Below, piece by piece: positions 8,252 through 16,521 of a stretch of 33,708 nucleotides of DNA (the stretch's first letter is position 1; the number at the start of each line of letters is the position of its first letter). The position numbers and the translations under genes are program-made. The stretch lies in assembly GCF_030065885.1 (NCBI RefSeq), contig NZ_JASJCS010000022.1, positions 1-33,708 on the forward strand, given 5' to 3'. The notes below the pieces were generated by a model that made no database searches, was not told the DNA's origin, and saw only the letters and a list, made by a program, of their open reading frames with translations. This stretch comes from Ilumatobacter sp. (lineage in GTDB: Bacteria > Actinomycetota > Acidimicrobiia > Acidimicrobiales > Ilumatobacteraceae).

Positions 8252-9661
8252 ATGAGCGACGACAGGCGGCGTGATCGCCGGGCCGAGGACGACTTCAGCG
8301 AGTTCGGCTCGCTGTTCGACGATGCCGAGCCCACGCAGAACCTCGGCGAGGTCGACGGCAACATCAGCTTCGGCGACAGCGACACCGGTTCGCTCCCGCA
8401 CTGGACCGAGCCGGCCACCGGCGAGCTCCCGCAGTTCGATCATTCCGGCGCCGACGCCGAACCCGACGAGGCCACCGACGACGAGCTCGACGTGTGGTCG
8501 TCGTTCTCGTCCGAATCGCCGGTGTGGAAGGACGACCAGCCGGCCGACGAACCCGACGTCGCCGGCGAGACCGCCGTCCAGTCGACCCAGCCGCAGCGGC
8601 GCGTCACCGATCAGCCCACGTCGGGCCAGCACCGGCGCGTCACCGGCGAGTCCGAGGCCGTGGCCCGCGAGCCGAGCCGCATCACCATCGGTACCGACCC
8701 GTCCGGCATGCCACGGCGACCGCCGACGCAGGGCGGCTCGGGCCGGCGGCGCGGCGCACCGCCCCCGGCGGGCGCCCGGCCCGGCGCGCCCGTCGCCGCA
8801 CCCAGTGGCCGCGACATGCCGGCCGCGATCGCCGTCGGTCTCCTGCTCGCTGCGGCGTTCATCGCCGCGCTGATGTACCGACCCTGGGCGGCCGCGGCGT
8901 TCATCACGATCATCCTCGGTCTCGCAGCTGTCGAGTTCTACGACAAGGTCGCCGAGCGCGGGTACCGGCCGGCGGTCGTTCCCGGCATCGTGACTTGCGT
9001 CGCGGCGCCGCTCGCGTCCTACTGGCTCGGCGTCGGCACACTGCCGCTCGTCCTGTCGTTCGGGTTCATGGCCACGGCCGGCAGCTTCATCGGCGCCCGC
9101 AGCGTCGAGGCCGGCCCCATGCCGAACGTATCGATCACCACGCTCGGCATCATCTGGATCGGACTCCTCGGCTCGTTCGCCATGCTGATCCTGCGGTTCT
9201 CGACCAACGCCGGGAGCCTGCTGCCCGTCGCCGAGCACCGCGGCACCGACACCCTGTTCCTGCTCGCCCTCGGCGTCGTCGCCAACGACGTCGGGGCGCT
9301 CTTCATCGGTTCCGCCGTCGGCCGCACGCCGCTGCGTGGCTGGATCAGCCCGAACAAGACCGTCGAGGGGCTCATCGGTGGGGCGATGTTCACGATCATC
9401 GCCATGATGCTGGTCGGCATCAGCGAGAGCAGCGACACCTGGTCCGACTACGGCCCGCTCCTCGCGCTGGCAGTCGTGATCTCGGTGATGGCGCCGATGG
9501 GCGACCTCGTGGAGAGCATGTTCAAGCGCAACCTCGACGTGAAGGACTTCGGTTCGATCGTCAAGGGCCACGGCGGGATCCTCGATCGCTTCGACGGCTT
9601 CCTCTTCACGTTGCCGGCGGTCTACTACCTGACGCTCGTGCTCGAACCCTGGGCCAGCTGA
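8252..9661 (+). CDS. cdsA: Phosphatidate cytidylyltransferase (CDP-diglyceride synthase)
   Basis: Predicted 469 aa. It converts phosphatidic acid and CTP into CDP-diacylglycerol at the cytoplasmic membrane. Roughly residues 1-185 are hydrophilic, acidic and then Pro/Arg-rich, and probably disordered. The rest is a multi-helix membrane domain starting near AAIAVGLLLAAAFIAALMY. The family signature is near the C-terminus: MGDLVESMFKRNLDVKDFGS, then KGHGGILDRFDGF, with Lys where Pro is usual before GHGG. A ribosome-binding site (GGGGAAAGGA) precedes the ATG. N-terminal extensions occur in actinobacterial CdsA, but this one is long. Confidence 0.93.
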   Translation: MSDDRRRDRRAEDDFSEFGSLFDDAEPTQNLGEVDGNISFGDSDTGSLPHWTEPATGELPQFDHSGADAEPDEATDDELDVWSSFSSESPVWKDDQPADEPDVAGETAVQSTQPQRRVTDQPTSGQHRRVTGESEAVAREPSRITIGTDPSGMPRRPPTQGGSGRRRGAPPPAGARPGAPVAAPSGRDMPAAIAVGLLLAAAFIAALMYRPWAAAAFITIILGLAAVEFYDKVAERGYRPAVVPGIVTCVAAPLASYWLGVGTLPLVLSFGFMATAGSFIGARSVEAGPMPNVSITTLGIIWIGLLGSFAMLILRFSTNAGSLLPVAEHRGTDTLFLLALGVVANDVGALFIGSAVGRTPLRGWISPNKTVEGLIGGAMFTIIAMMLVGISESSDTWSDYGPLLALAVVISVMAPMGDLVESMFKRNLDVKDFGSIVKGHGGILDRFDGFLFTLPAVYYLTLVLEPWAS

Positions 9662-9680
9662 GTCCGGTCGCCGGCTGATC

Positions 9681-10850
9681 GTGGCCCCGGTTCGCGTCGC
9701 CGTCGCCGGCTCGACCGGTTCGATCGGCACGCAGACGCTCGAGGTCGTCGAAGCCGAGGGACCGGACGCCTACGACGTCGTCGGCCTCGGTGTCGGCTCA
9801 TCGGTCGACGTCGTGGTCGAACAGGCGCGCCGGCACCGTCCAGACGTGGTCGCGGTCGCCGACGAGACGGCCAGGGCCGAGGTGTCAGCCGCGCTTCCCG
9901 GCGTCGACGTCGTGGCCGACCAAGCCGACCTCGTCGAGCCGGCCGACGTCGTCATCAACGGCGTGGTCGGGTTCGCCGGTCTCCCGGTCACGACCGCGAC
10001 GCTCCGCGCCGGCAAGCGCCTCGGGCTCGCGAACAAGGAGAGCCTCATCGCCGCCGGCCCCGTCGTGCAGCCGATGAGGGCCACACCCGGAGCCGAGCTG
10101 GTGCCGGTCGACAGCGAGCATTGCGCCGTCCACCAGTGCCTGCGGTCCTCGTCCGGGTTCGCCGACGGCTCGCAGCGCGAGGTCGACCGGATCGTGCTCA
10201 CCGCCAGTGGCGGGCCGTTCCGTGGTCGGACCGCCGCCGACCTCGCTGCGGTCACCGTCGACGATGCCCTCGCACATCCGACCTGGGCGATGGGCCCGAA
10301 GATCACCGTCGACTCGAGCACCTTGATGAACAAGGGACTCGAGGTGATCGAGGCGCACGAACTGTTCGGCGTCGGCTACGACCACATCGAGGTCGTCGTG
10401 CACCCGCAGTCGATCGTGCACTCGATGGTCGAGTTCTCCGACGGCAGCACGATCGCCCAACTCAGCATGCCCGACATGCGGCTGCCGATCGGGTACGCAC
10501 TCGGGTACCCGAACCGGATCACGACCCCGTTCGGCCGGATCGACTGGTCGCAGCTCTCGCAGCTCGACTTCGAGCCTCCCGACCTCGCCACGTTCCGGTG
10601 TCTGCAGCTCGCCTACGACGCCGGTCGGCTCGGCGGTACCGCACCGGCGTGGCTCAGCGCGGCCAACGAAGTCGCCGTCGACGCCTTCCTGTCGGGGCTC
10701 ATCCGCTGGAATCAGATTGCCGATGTGTGTGTTGCCGTACTCGACGAGCATGACGGCGCCGTACCCGGTACCGTCGATGACGTGATCGCCGCTGATGCGC
10801 AGGCTCGGCGCCTGGCGGAAGCGGCGGTTCGGCAACGAGACCCCCGATGA
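9681..10850 (+). CDS. dxr: 1-deoxy-D-xylulose 5-phosphate reductoisomerase
   Basis: Predicted 389 aa, starting at GTG 19 nt after cdsA. It catalyses the NADPH-dependent committed step of the MEP isoprenoid pathway. The NADPH motif GSTGSIGTQTLEVVE is near the N-terminus. The metal and substrate sites are intact: ANKESLIAAG, PVDSEHCAVHQCL, TASGGPFRGR, HPTWAMGPKITVDSSTLMNK and GLEVIEAHELFG, and HPQSIVHSMVEF follows. The stop overlaps the start of the membrane protease (ATGA). ispG later in the window belongs to the same pathway. Confidence 0.96.
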   Translation: MAPVRVAVAGSTGSIGTQTLEVVEAEGPDAYDVVGLGVGSSVDVVVEQARRHRPDVVAVADETARAEVSAALPGVDVVADQADLVEPADVVINGVVGFAGLPVTTATLRAGKRLGLANKESLIAAGPVVQPMRATPGAELVPVDSEHCAVHQCLRSSSGFADGSQREVDRIVLTASGGPFRGRTAADLAAVTVDDALAHPTWAMGPKITVDSSTLMNKGLEVIEAHELFGVGYDHIEVVVHPQSIVHSMVEFSDGSTIAQLSMPDMRLPIGYALGYPNRITTPFGRIDWSQLSQLDFEPPDLATFRCLQLAYDAGRLGGTAPAWLSAANEVAVDAFLSGLIRWNQIADVCVAVLDEHDGAVPGTVDDVIAADAQARRLAEAAVRQRDPR

Positions 10851-12154
10851 CGACCCACGACGAACTCCCAGCCCCGCCGGCTCCGAACGACGAGCCTCCC
10901 CACGGCCGCTTCACGAGCGAGGTCATGGCGGGCGGCGCCGTCGTCGAGAAGGCCGACGACGAGTTGGTCGGCGGTTGGCGAGGTGCCTTCGGTGTGCTCG
11001 GTGTCGTGGCGCTGATCGCGCTGCTGGGCCTGTTCAGCCTCTGGTGGCTCGTCTTCGTCATCGGGGTCCTGATCGCGATCTTCCTGCACGAGCTCGGCCA
11101 CTTCTCGACGGCCCGCTGGACGGGCATGAAGGCCACGCAGTTCTTCATCGGATTCGGTCCGCGGGTGTGGAGCTTCCGCCGCGGTGAGACCGAGTACGGC
11201 ATCCGGGCGCTGCCGCTCGGCGCGTTCGTGCGGATCATCGGCATGAACTCCATGGACGAGGTCGCCCCCGAGGACGAGGGGCGGACCTACCGGTCCAAGA
11301 GCTTCCCCAAGCGGCTGCTGGTGATCTCGGCCGGCTCGATCATGCACATGTTGCTCGCCATCGTGCTGCTGTTCACCGTGTACGTGGCCGACGGCGAGGT
11401 CGTGCAGCGCGACGGTGCCGAGATCGGCATCGTCGAACAGACGGGCCCGGCGTTCGTCGCCGGGATCCAACCCGACGACGTGGTGCTGTCGATCGACGGC
11501 GAGGCCGTCGAGAGCTCGGTCGATCTCGGTCGCATCGTCCAGTCGAACGAGCCACAGGAGGTGCTCACGTTCGAGGTGCTCCGTGACGGACGTGAGATCT
11601 TCGTGCCGGTCGCCCTCGGCGCCAACACCGACGAGGAGTCCCCGCTGTTCGGGAAGCCGTACATCGGCGTCTCGAGCGGCACCTACTACGAGACGATCGA
11701 ACACTCCACCGGCGCGGCGGCGGTCAACGCAGTGACCGACATCTTTCCGACGTCGTGGGAGATGACGAAGGGTGCGGTCAAGGTCCTGAACCCGGTCAAC
11801 ATCTTCACCCACCTGGCCGGTACCAACGAGGATCTCGAGACCCGCCCGACCACGCTCGTCGGTGTCACCGGACTGTCCGACGACGTCGGTGAGTCACAGG
11901 GTCTCATCGGCATCCTCTTCCTGCTCGCCGTGCTCAACGTGTTCATCGGCGTCTTCAACATGTTCCCGCTCCTGCCGCTCGACGGTGGTCACGCCGCGAT
12001 CGCCACCTACGAACGGTTGCGAGAGGGCCGTAGCCGCCAGCGCTACTACGCCGACGTCGCGAAGATGATGCCGTTCGCGATGGCGGTGATGACAGTGCTG
12101 CTGTTCCTGTTCATGTCCGGGCTCTACCTCGACATCACCGACCCTGTCGGCTGA
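10847..12154 (+). CDS. rseP: Site-2 membrane metalloprotease (RseP/Rip1 family, M50)
   Basis: Predicted 435 aa. It is an intramembrane zinc protease that cuts membrane-anchored regulators in regulated proteolysis. The catalytic HELGH (H81, E82, H85) lies in a transmembrane helix after a hydrophilic N-terminus of about 45 residues. A PDZ-like domain follows (GPAFVAGIQPDDVVLSIDGE). The C-terminal metal motif is FNMFPLLPLDGGHA, and a final membrane helix is present. The ATG overlaps the dxr stop. Its TGA is embedded in the second hairpin repeat. The ECF anti-sigma factor in this window has no membrane helix, so it is an unlikely substrate. Confidence 0.95.
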   Translation: MTTHDELPAPPAPNDEPPHGRFTSEVMAGGAVVEKADDELVGGWRGAFGVLGVVALIALLGLFSLWWLVFVIGVLIAIFLHELGHFSTARWTGMKATQFFIGFGPRVWSFRRGETEYGIRALPLGAFVRIIGMNSMDEVAPEDEGRTYRSKSFPKRLLVISAGSIMHMLLAIVLLFTVYVADGEVVQRDGAEIGIVEQTGPAFVAGIQPDDVVLSIDGEAVESSVDLGRIVQSNEPQEVLTFEVLRDGREIFVPVALGANTDEESPLFGKPYIGVSSGTYYETIEHSTGAAAVNAVTDIFPTSWEMTKGAVKVLNPVNIFTHLAGTNEDLETRPTTLVGVTGLSDDVGESQGLIGILFLLAVLNVFIGVFNMFPLLPLDGGHAAIATYERLREGRSRQRYYADVAKMMPFAMAVMTVLLFLFMSGLYLDITDPVG

Positions 12155-12261
12155 GCCGGGCCTGTCGCACCGCTTGCGGCGTTGCGTCTCGCCGCTCGTT
12201 GCCCGAAGGCAGCTCGGCACTCGCCGCGCCTTGCGAGCGGTGGCGACAGGCTCCGGCTCAG
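12151..12261 (+). repeat. 111-bp structured hairpin repeat, copy 2 (after rseP)
   Basis: Like copy 1, it starts at the last base before the stop codon (of rseP). The outer stem is CTGAGCCGG/CCGGCTCAG, GCCTGTCG/CGACAGGC and CACCGCTTGC with GCGAGCGGTGG. That gives about 27 pairs with two single-base bulges, followed by the same GGCG/CGCC step with TT bulge. The core 12176-12203 differs from copy 1 at one base. Outer-arm sequences differ from copy 1 but stay paired. The inner hairpin is weaker (TGCC-CGAA-GGCA). A degenerate stretch of the core (GCTCGTTGCC) recurs about 20 bp after the repeat. Confidence 0.8.
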
Positions 12262-12339
12262 CTTCGCTGACTGTCGCGGCTGCTCGTTGCCGGCGTCGGT
12301 GGGGCGGGAACTTCAGCGGGTTGGGGCGTTGCTGTTCGC

Positions 12340-12345
12340 TAGCTT
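12340..12345 (+). promoter_or_regulatory. Putative -10 box of the VOC gene
   Basis: TAGCTT lies 21 nt before the GTG start, leaving room for a short leader with the GGAGGAG ribosome-binding site at 12354-12360. Confidence 0.35.
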
Positions 12346-12366
12346 CCACGGCGGGAGGAGGCGAGC

Positions 12367-12801
12367 GTGCGATTCACGATGCATCCTGAGTTGCCGGCCG
12401 TTGACATCTTGCGGGCGAAGGAGTGGTACCGGGACAAGCTCGGGCTCGATCCGGTCACGGTTGACGGCGAGCCGTACGAGCCGGACGCCGTCCAGTCGTT
12501 CGGGGAGATGCTCTACGACACCGGCACCGCGAAGTTCGGGGTGTACGAGTCGCCCCACGCCGGAAGGAACCTCGCCACGGCCGCGCGGTTGGTGACCGAT
12601 GACTTCGACGCCGTCCACGCCGAGCTGCTCGCCAACGGTGTCGTCTTCGAGACGTACCCGGTCGAGGGGAACTTCGGATCGGACGATGACAGTCCGCCGC
12701 CCTACTGGGACGATGGCGCCCTCGTGTTCCCCGACGGCGCGAAGACCGCCTGGTTCAAGGACTCCGAAGGCAACATCCTCGCAATCGGATCCTGCGAGTA
12801 A
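12367..12801 (+). CDS. VOC (glyoxalase/dioxygenase superfamily) protein
   Basis: Predicted 144 aa. The GTG start is chosen because GGAGGAG ends 6 nt upstream; the ATG at 12379 is too far from it. The single VOC module is recognised from PAVDILRAKEWYRDKLGL, the middle segment ending in a substrate-facing strand (KFGVYESPHAGRN) and the C-terminal FKDSEGNILAIG, whose Glu (DSEGN) matches the metal-ligand position. Reaction unknown; relatives include lactoylglutathione lyases and antibiotic-resistance proteins. It interrupts the rseP-ispG pair that is adjacent in many actinobacteria, and follows hairpin repeat copy 2, so it may be a later insertion. Confidence 0.82.
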   Translation: MRFTMHPELPAVDILRAKEWYRDKLGLDPVTVDGEPYEPDAVQSFGEMLYDTGTAKFGVYESPHAGRNLATAARLVTDDFDAVHAELLANGVVFETYPVEGNFGSDDDSPPPYWDDGALVFPDGAKTAWFKDSEGNILAIGSCE

Positions 12802-12832
12802 CTCAGGCCCGCAGGGCAACATGTCGCGGCGG

Positions 12833-12838
12833 TAGCGT
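12833..12838 (+). promoter_or_regulatory. Putative -10 box of leaderless ispG
   Basis: TAGCGT ends 7 nt before ATG 12846, matching the spacing before xerC, frr and mscR. Confidence 0.5.
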
Positions 12839-12845
12839 CCTCACC

Positions 12846-14075
12846 ATGGACGTCACCGAGTGGAAGACCGAGCGGCGGCCGACGCGGCAGATCACGGTCG
12901 GCAAGGTGCCGGTCGGCGGCGGCGCGCCGGTGACGGTGCAGTCGATGACGATCACGAAGACGGCCGACGTCGAGGGGACGCTGCAGCAGATCTACGCCCT
13001 CGCCGCAGCCGGGTGCGACATCGTCCGCTGCACCTGCAACGAATCCGAGGCTGCCGAGGGCTTGGCCCAGATCGTGCCGCGGTCGCCGATCCCCGTGATC
13101 GCCGACATCCATCACCAGTACCGGATGGCCCTGGCCGCGATGGAGGCCGGCGTGCACGGTCTGCGTCTCAACCCGGGCAACATCCGCAAGCCCGACCACA
13201 TCAAGGCCGTCGCCAGCGAGGCCAGGGACCGCGATCTCCCGATCCGGATCGGCGTCAACGCCGGCTCGCTCGACCCGTCCCTGTACGAGAAGTACGGCGG
13301 AGCCACACCCGAGGCGATGGTCGAGTCGGCCCTGCGCGAGATCGCCTACTTCGACGAGGTGGGCTTCGATCTGATCAAGATCTCGGTCAAGGCGTCGAGC
13401 GTGCCCTTGATGGTCGAGGCCTACCGCCAGCTCGCCGAGGTCACCGACCACCCGCTGCATCTCGGCGTCACCGAAGCGGGCCCGCCCCCGGCCGGCCTGG
13501 TCAAGGCGACCGCCGGGATCGCCACGCTGCTGATGGAGGGCATCGGCGACACGATTCGCTACTCGCTCACCGCCGATCCGGTCGAGGAGGCGCGGGCGGG
13601 CCGGCAACTGCTCGAAGCGCTCGGTCTGCGCGAGCGCAAGAACGTCGACCTCATCGCATGCCCGTCCTGCGGCCGCGCCGAGGTCGACGTCATCGACGTC
13701 GCCAACCGCGCCATGGATGCGTTCGGCGAGCGCAAGCTGCCGCTGCAGGTCGCAGTGATGGGCTGCGTGGTCAACGGTCCGGGTGAGGCCCGAGAGGCCG
13801 ACCTCGGCATCGCCGCAGGCAACAAGCGCGGCCACCTCTTCGTGAAGGGTCGCAACATCGCAGTGGTGCCCGAGGACGAGATGGTCGACGCGCTGGTCGA
13901 ATGGGCCGAGTTCATCAACGAGCACGGCATCGAGGCCGCCATCGAGCGGGCCGACACCGCCCGCGCCGAGCGCGAAGCGGCCAAGGATCGGTCGGCGCTG
14001 CTCGCCGCCCAGGGCGACGACGCCAACCAGTCGGCCGAGAAGATCGTCGAGATCCGCAAGACGGTCTCCGGCTGA
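12846..14075 (+). CDS. ispG: 4-hydroxy-3-methylbut-2-en-1-yl diphosphate synthase
   Basis: Predicted 409 aa. It carries out the reductive step from methylerythritol cyclodiphosphate to HMBPP in the MEP pathway, using a [4Fe-4S] cluster. The TIM-barrel N-terminal part has VTVQSMTITKTADVEGT, HGLRLNPGNI and LHLGVTEAGPP. The cluster ligands C272, C275 (CPSCGR), C307 (GCVVNGPGEA) and the nearby E314 are all present. A charged tail of about 40 residues follows the domain. Its predicted leaderless promoter means it can be transcribed apart from the upstream VOC gene. Confidence 0.96.
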   Translation: MDVTEWKTERRPTRQITVGKVPVGGGAPVTVQSMTITKTADVEGTLQQIYALAAAGCDIVRCTCNESEAAEGLAQIVPRSPIPVIADIHHQYRMALAAMEAGVHGLRLNPGNIRKPDHIKAVASEARDRDLPIRIGVNAGSLDPSLYEKYGGATPEAMVESALREIAYFDEVGFDLIKISVKASSVPLMVEAYRQLAEVTDHPLHLGVTEAGPPPAGLVKATAGIATLLMEGIGDTIRYSLTADPVEEARAGRQLLEALGLRERKNVDLIACPSCGRAEVDVIDVANRAMDAFGERKLPLQVAVMGCVVNGPGEAREADLGIAAGNKRGHLFVKGRNIAVVPEDEMVDALVEWAEFINEHGIEAAIERADTARAEREAAKDRSALLAAQGDDANQSAEKIVEIRKTVSG

Positions 14076-14112
14076 TTCGCCGTTCCACCCGGCAGGGTGT
14101 GAACATCGCCGC

Positions 14113-14838
14113 ATGCAACCAACTGAGGTCATGCGAGCCACCGAGGCGATCGGGCGGATCGGTGCTGCGTTCTACTTCCGAAGCGAGACGGTCGCCTGCG
14201 GCAAGGAGGCGGGCCTCGACGGGTTCCGCTTCTACGTGCTCGGGCGGGGCGGCGTGCTGGGCGATGTCGAGTCCGACGTCGTGCGTGCCGCCTTCGGGTA
14301 CTTCCACCCCGGACTCGTCGCCAAGATGTGGAACTCGGCCCGCGAGGTGATGGCGCCGCGCGACGCAGCCCGGCTCTACATCGGGTGCGCACACGACCTC
14401 GGACGCGCCCAGTTCGGCGACATCGAGGGCCTCGACGGCTTCGTCGATGCCGCGACCCAGGTGATCGGCTCGGTCGAGGGCATCTCGATGCCGCTGTTCG
14501 TAGCGGTGCGGGCCGAGCCGGTGCCCGACGACACGCCGGCCGCCGCCATGCACCAGGCCATGGTGCTGCGCGAGCTGCGCGGCAGCGTTCACCTGCTGGC
14601 GATCGCGGCGCAGGCCCTCAAGAGCGAGGTCGCACACGCGATCCGGCGCCCCGACGACATCGCGATGTTCGGCTGGACCGAGCCGCCCGAGGTCTCCGAC
14701 CAGGATCACGACAAGTGGCACGACGCCGAGCGGCTCACCGACGAGCTGCTCGACGAGGCGTACTCGAGCCTCGGCGCGGAGCAGATCGACGCACTGGTCT
14801 CGGGCACCGAGGCGATGGCGGCAGCGCTCGGCGTCTAG
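14113..14838 (+). CDS. SCO6745-family-like protein of unknown function
   Basis: Predicted 241 aa, mostly helical. The layout resembles the actinobacterial SCO6745-type family: an N-terminal segment ending in FYFRSETVACGKEAGLDGFR, then YFHPGLVAKMW and AARDAARLYIG-like helices, and a C-terminal half with HQAMVLRELRGSVHLLAI and FGWTEPP. No catalytic motif, signal peptide or membrane helix is visible. A GAACAT 6 nt before the ATG could be a -10 box of a leaderless message. The stop codon overlaps the manA stop on the other strand within a CTAG, so the two genes converge with no spacer. Family assignment is from memory of conserved phrases and is moderate. Confidence 0.6.
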   Translation: MQPTEVMRATEAIGRIGAAFYFRSETVACGKEAGLDGFRFYVLGRGGVLGDVESDVVRAAFGYFHPGLVAKMWNSAREVMAPRDAARLYIGCAHDLGRAQFGDIEGLDGFVDAATQVIGSVEGISMPLFVAVRAEPVPDDTPAAAMHQAMVLRELRGSVHLLAIAAQALKSEVAHAIRRPDDIAMFGWTEPPEVSDQDHDKWHDAERLTDELLDEAYSSLGAEQIDALVSGTEAMAAALGV

Positions 14839-15797
14839 GGGTTCGAGTCGGTGACGACGTAGGTGATCTCGTCCGGCACGAACACGTCGCCGGGCTCGCA
14901 GTACCACGTGGTGCCGGTCAGTTCGATCGCCAGTTCATGGGTGGTCGCGGTGTGCGGCTCGCCCGGCGCGAGGCGCACCAGCGCGACGCCTGCCGCCGGG
15001 AGTTCGTAGCGGGCTCCGTCGGCGAGTACCGGAGTGTCGAGCGGCGTCGCGTCGACGGTGCGCAAGAGCTCGTCGACGTCGACCGGTTTCACCGTGAGCC
15101 CGCCCCGAACCACGTTGTCGCTCGCACCCATGAGCTCGATCCCCGCGCCGTGGAGGTAGGCGTGCAGGTTGCCGGCGTCGAGTCGAAGCGCCTGCCCCGG
15201 TTCGAGGACGACGAGGTTGAGGAGCAGCGTGGCAGCGACGCTGGGCTCACCTGGGTAGCGGACATCGAGCTTGCGGACCCACTCGGCTTCGGGACGGTCG
15301 CCCGTTCGACACGCCTCGATCGCCGGCCGCGCATCGATCGCCCCCCGGTACAGGCCGTTCAGTGCGCGTGCCGGCCCGTCCGCTGCGAGCACGTCCGCGA
15401 GCTGCTCGATCCCGAGGTCGTGCAACAGGTCGAGCGTCGCCTCGACGGGCCGGACGCCGCACAGCGCCTGGAACGGTGTCAGCGCACAGAGCAGCTCGGG
15501 CTTCGGGTTGGGGTCGGGGAAGATGCCGCGGGCGTGGCCGTCACGCGCCTGATCGACGGTGGGGTGCGTCTGCAGCGACAGGGGCTCGGCGGCCGCGAGC
15601 ACCTTGAGGAGGTAGGGAAGCGGGCCGGTGCGATCCTCGAGCGGCGTGCCATCGTCCAACCGGGACGGACCGTTCGGGTGCGTGCCGAGCCAGAGCTCGG
15701 CCCACGGCCTGCCGTCGGGCTCGAGGCCGAGCAGATCGGGGATGAACGCCGGATCGCCCCATGCGTAGTGTTGGACGACACCTTCGACCCGCTGCAC
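14835..15797 (-). CDS. manA: Mannose-6-phosphate isomerase, class I
   Basis: Predicted 320 aa. It interconverts mannose 6-phosphate and fructose 6-phosphate, feeding GDP-mannose and glycan synthesis. Zinc ligands are visible at Q76 and H78 (LQTHP) and E101 (KPEL). The class I signature region follows (LRLDAGNLHAYLHGAGIELM, then SDNVVRGGLT). The C-terminal cupin-like domain is complete though the protein is shorter than the roughly 390 aa of enteric ManA, as is usual in actinobacteria. The GTG start is supported by a -10 box 8 nt upstream. Confidence 0.92.
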   Translation of the reverse strand: MQRVEGVVQHYAWGDPAFIPDLLGLEPDGRPWAELWLGTHPNGPSRLDDGTPLEDRTGPLPYLLKVLAAAEPLSLQTHPTVDQARDGHARGIFPDPNPKPELLCALTPFQALCGVRPVEATLDLLHDLGIEQLADVLAADGPARALNGLYRGAIDARPAIEACRTGDRPEAEWVRKLDVRYPGEPSVAATLLLNLVVLEPGQALRLDAGNLHAYLHGAGIELMGASDNVVRGGLTVKPVDVDELLRTVDATPLDTPVLADGARYELPAAGVALVRLAPGEPHTATTHELAIELTGTTWYCEPGDVFVPDEITYVVTDSNP

Positions 15798-15805
15798 GAT
15801 CGCCG

Positions 15806-15811
15806 AGACTA
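15806..15811 (-). promoter_or_regulatory. Putative -10 box of leaderless manA
   Basis: On the minus strand TAGTCT ends 8 nt before the GTG start at 15797. It lies in the 90-bp gap between manA and the MBL hydrolase. Confidence 0.5.
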
Positions 15812-15887
15812 CGAGAACCGCGGCGGCCGGCGCGGCACCGCACGAGGCTGCGCAGAGGACGAACCGATGAGCGCCCGCCGGGTGTGT

Positions 15888-16517
15888 TCAGGCGAGTCCG
15901 AGCTCGCCGGCTCTCGCCGTCACCGCGTCCGACTCCGCGCCGATCGTCGTCGACTCGCCGTGGCCGGTGTGCACCACAGTCTCGGGCGGCAGCGTCAGCA
16001 GGGTCGAGATGATCGACCGCAGGATCGTCGGCTCGTCGCTGTAGCTGCGCCCGGTCGCGCCGGGGCCGCCGCAGAACAGCGTGTCCCCGGAGAACACGGT
16101 GTCCGAGCCGGCGTCGTGGAAGCAGCAGCACCCGGGGGAGTGCCCCGGCGTGTGCAGCACGCGGAGCTCGTGCCCGGCGACCGAGATCGCCTCGCCGGGA
16201 GTCAGGTCGCCGTCGGGTGCCTCGCCGGGCCACACGACGTCCCAGAGCATCCGGTCGTCGGGGTGGATCAGGACGGGTGCATCGACCGCGTCACGGAGCG
16301 GCACGGCAGCGTTGATGTGGTCGTTGTGGCCGTGCGTCAGGACGATCGCACGGACTCGCCGGCCGCCGACACCCTCGACGATCGGCTCGTGGTCGTGAGC
16401 GGCGTCGAAGACGATCACCTCGCGGTCGTCGCCGACCAGCCAGATGTTGTTGGTGACCTCCCACTCGCCGCCGTCGAGGGCGAAGATGCCGTCGGTCGTG
16501 ATCAGCTCGACGGGCAC
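15888..16517 (-). CDS. MBL-fold hydrolase linked to mycothiol-dependent dehydrogenase
   Basis: Predicted 209 aa, glyoxalase II-like metallo-beta-lactamase fold. Zinc ligands are seen in HGHNDH (residues 62-67), HTPGHSPG, FSGDTLFCGG and HTGHGES. The GTG start lies 4 nt after the mscR stop, so the two are translated together. In actinobacteria the same pair is common, and the hydrolase is thought to hydrolyse the S-formylmycothiol made by the dehydrogenase. That pairing is known from other genomes; the substrate here is inferred. Confidence 0.87.
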   Translation of the reverse strand: MPVELITTDGIFALDGGEWEVTNNIWLVGDDREVIVFDAAHDHEPIVEGVGGRRVRAIVLTHGHNDHINAAVPLRDAVDAPVLIHPDDRMLWDVVWPGEAPDGDLTPGEAISVAGHELRVLHTPGHSPGCCCFHDAGSDTVFSGDTLFCGGPGATGRSYSDEPTILRSIISTLLTLPPETVVHTGHGESTTIGAESDAVTARAGELGLA

Positions 16518-16521
16518 GACG

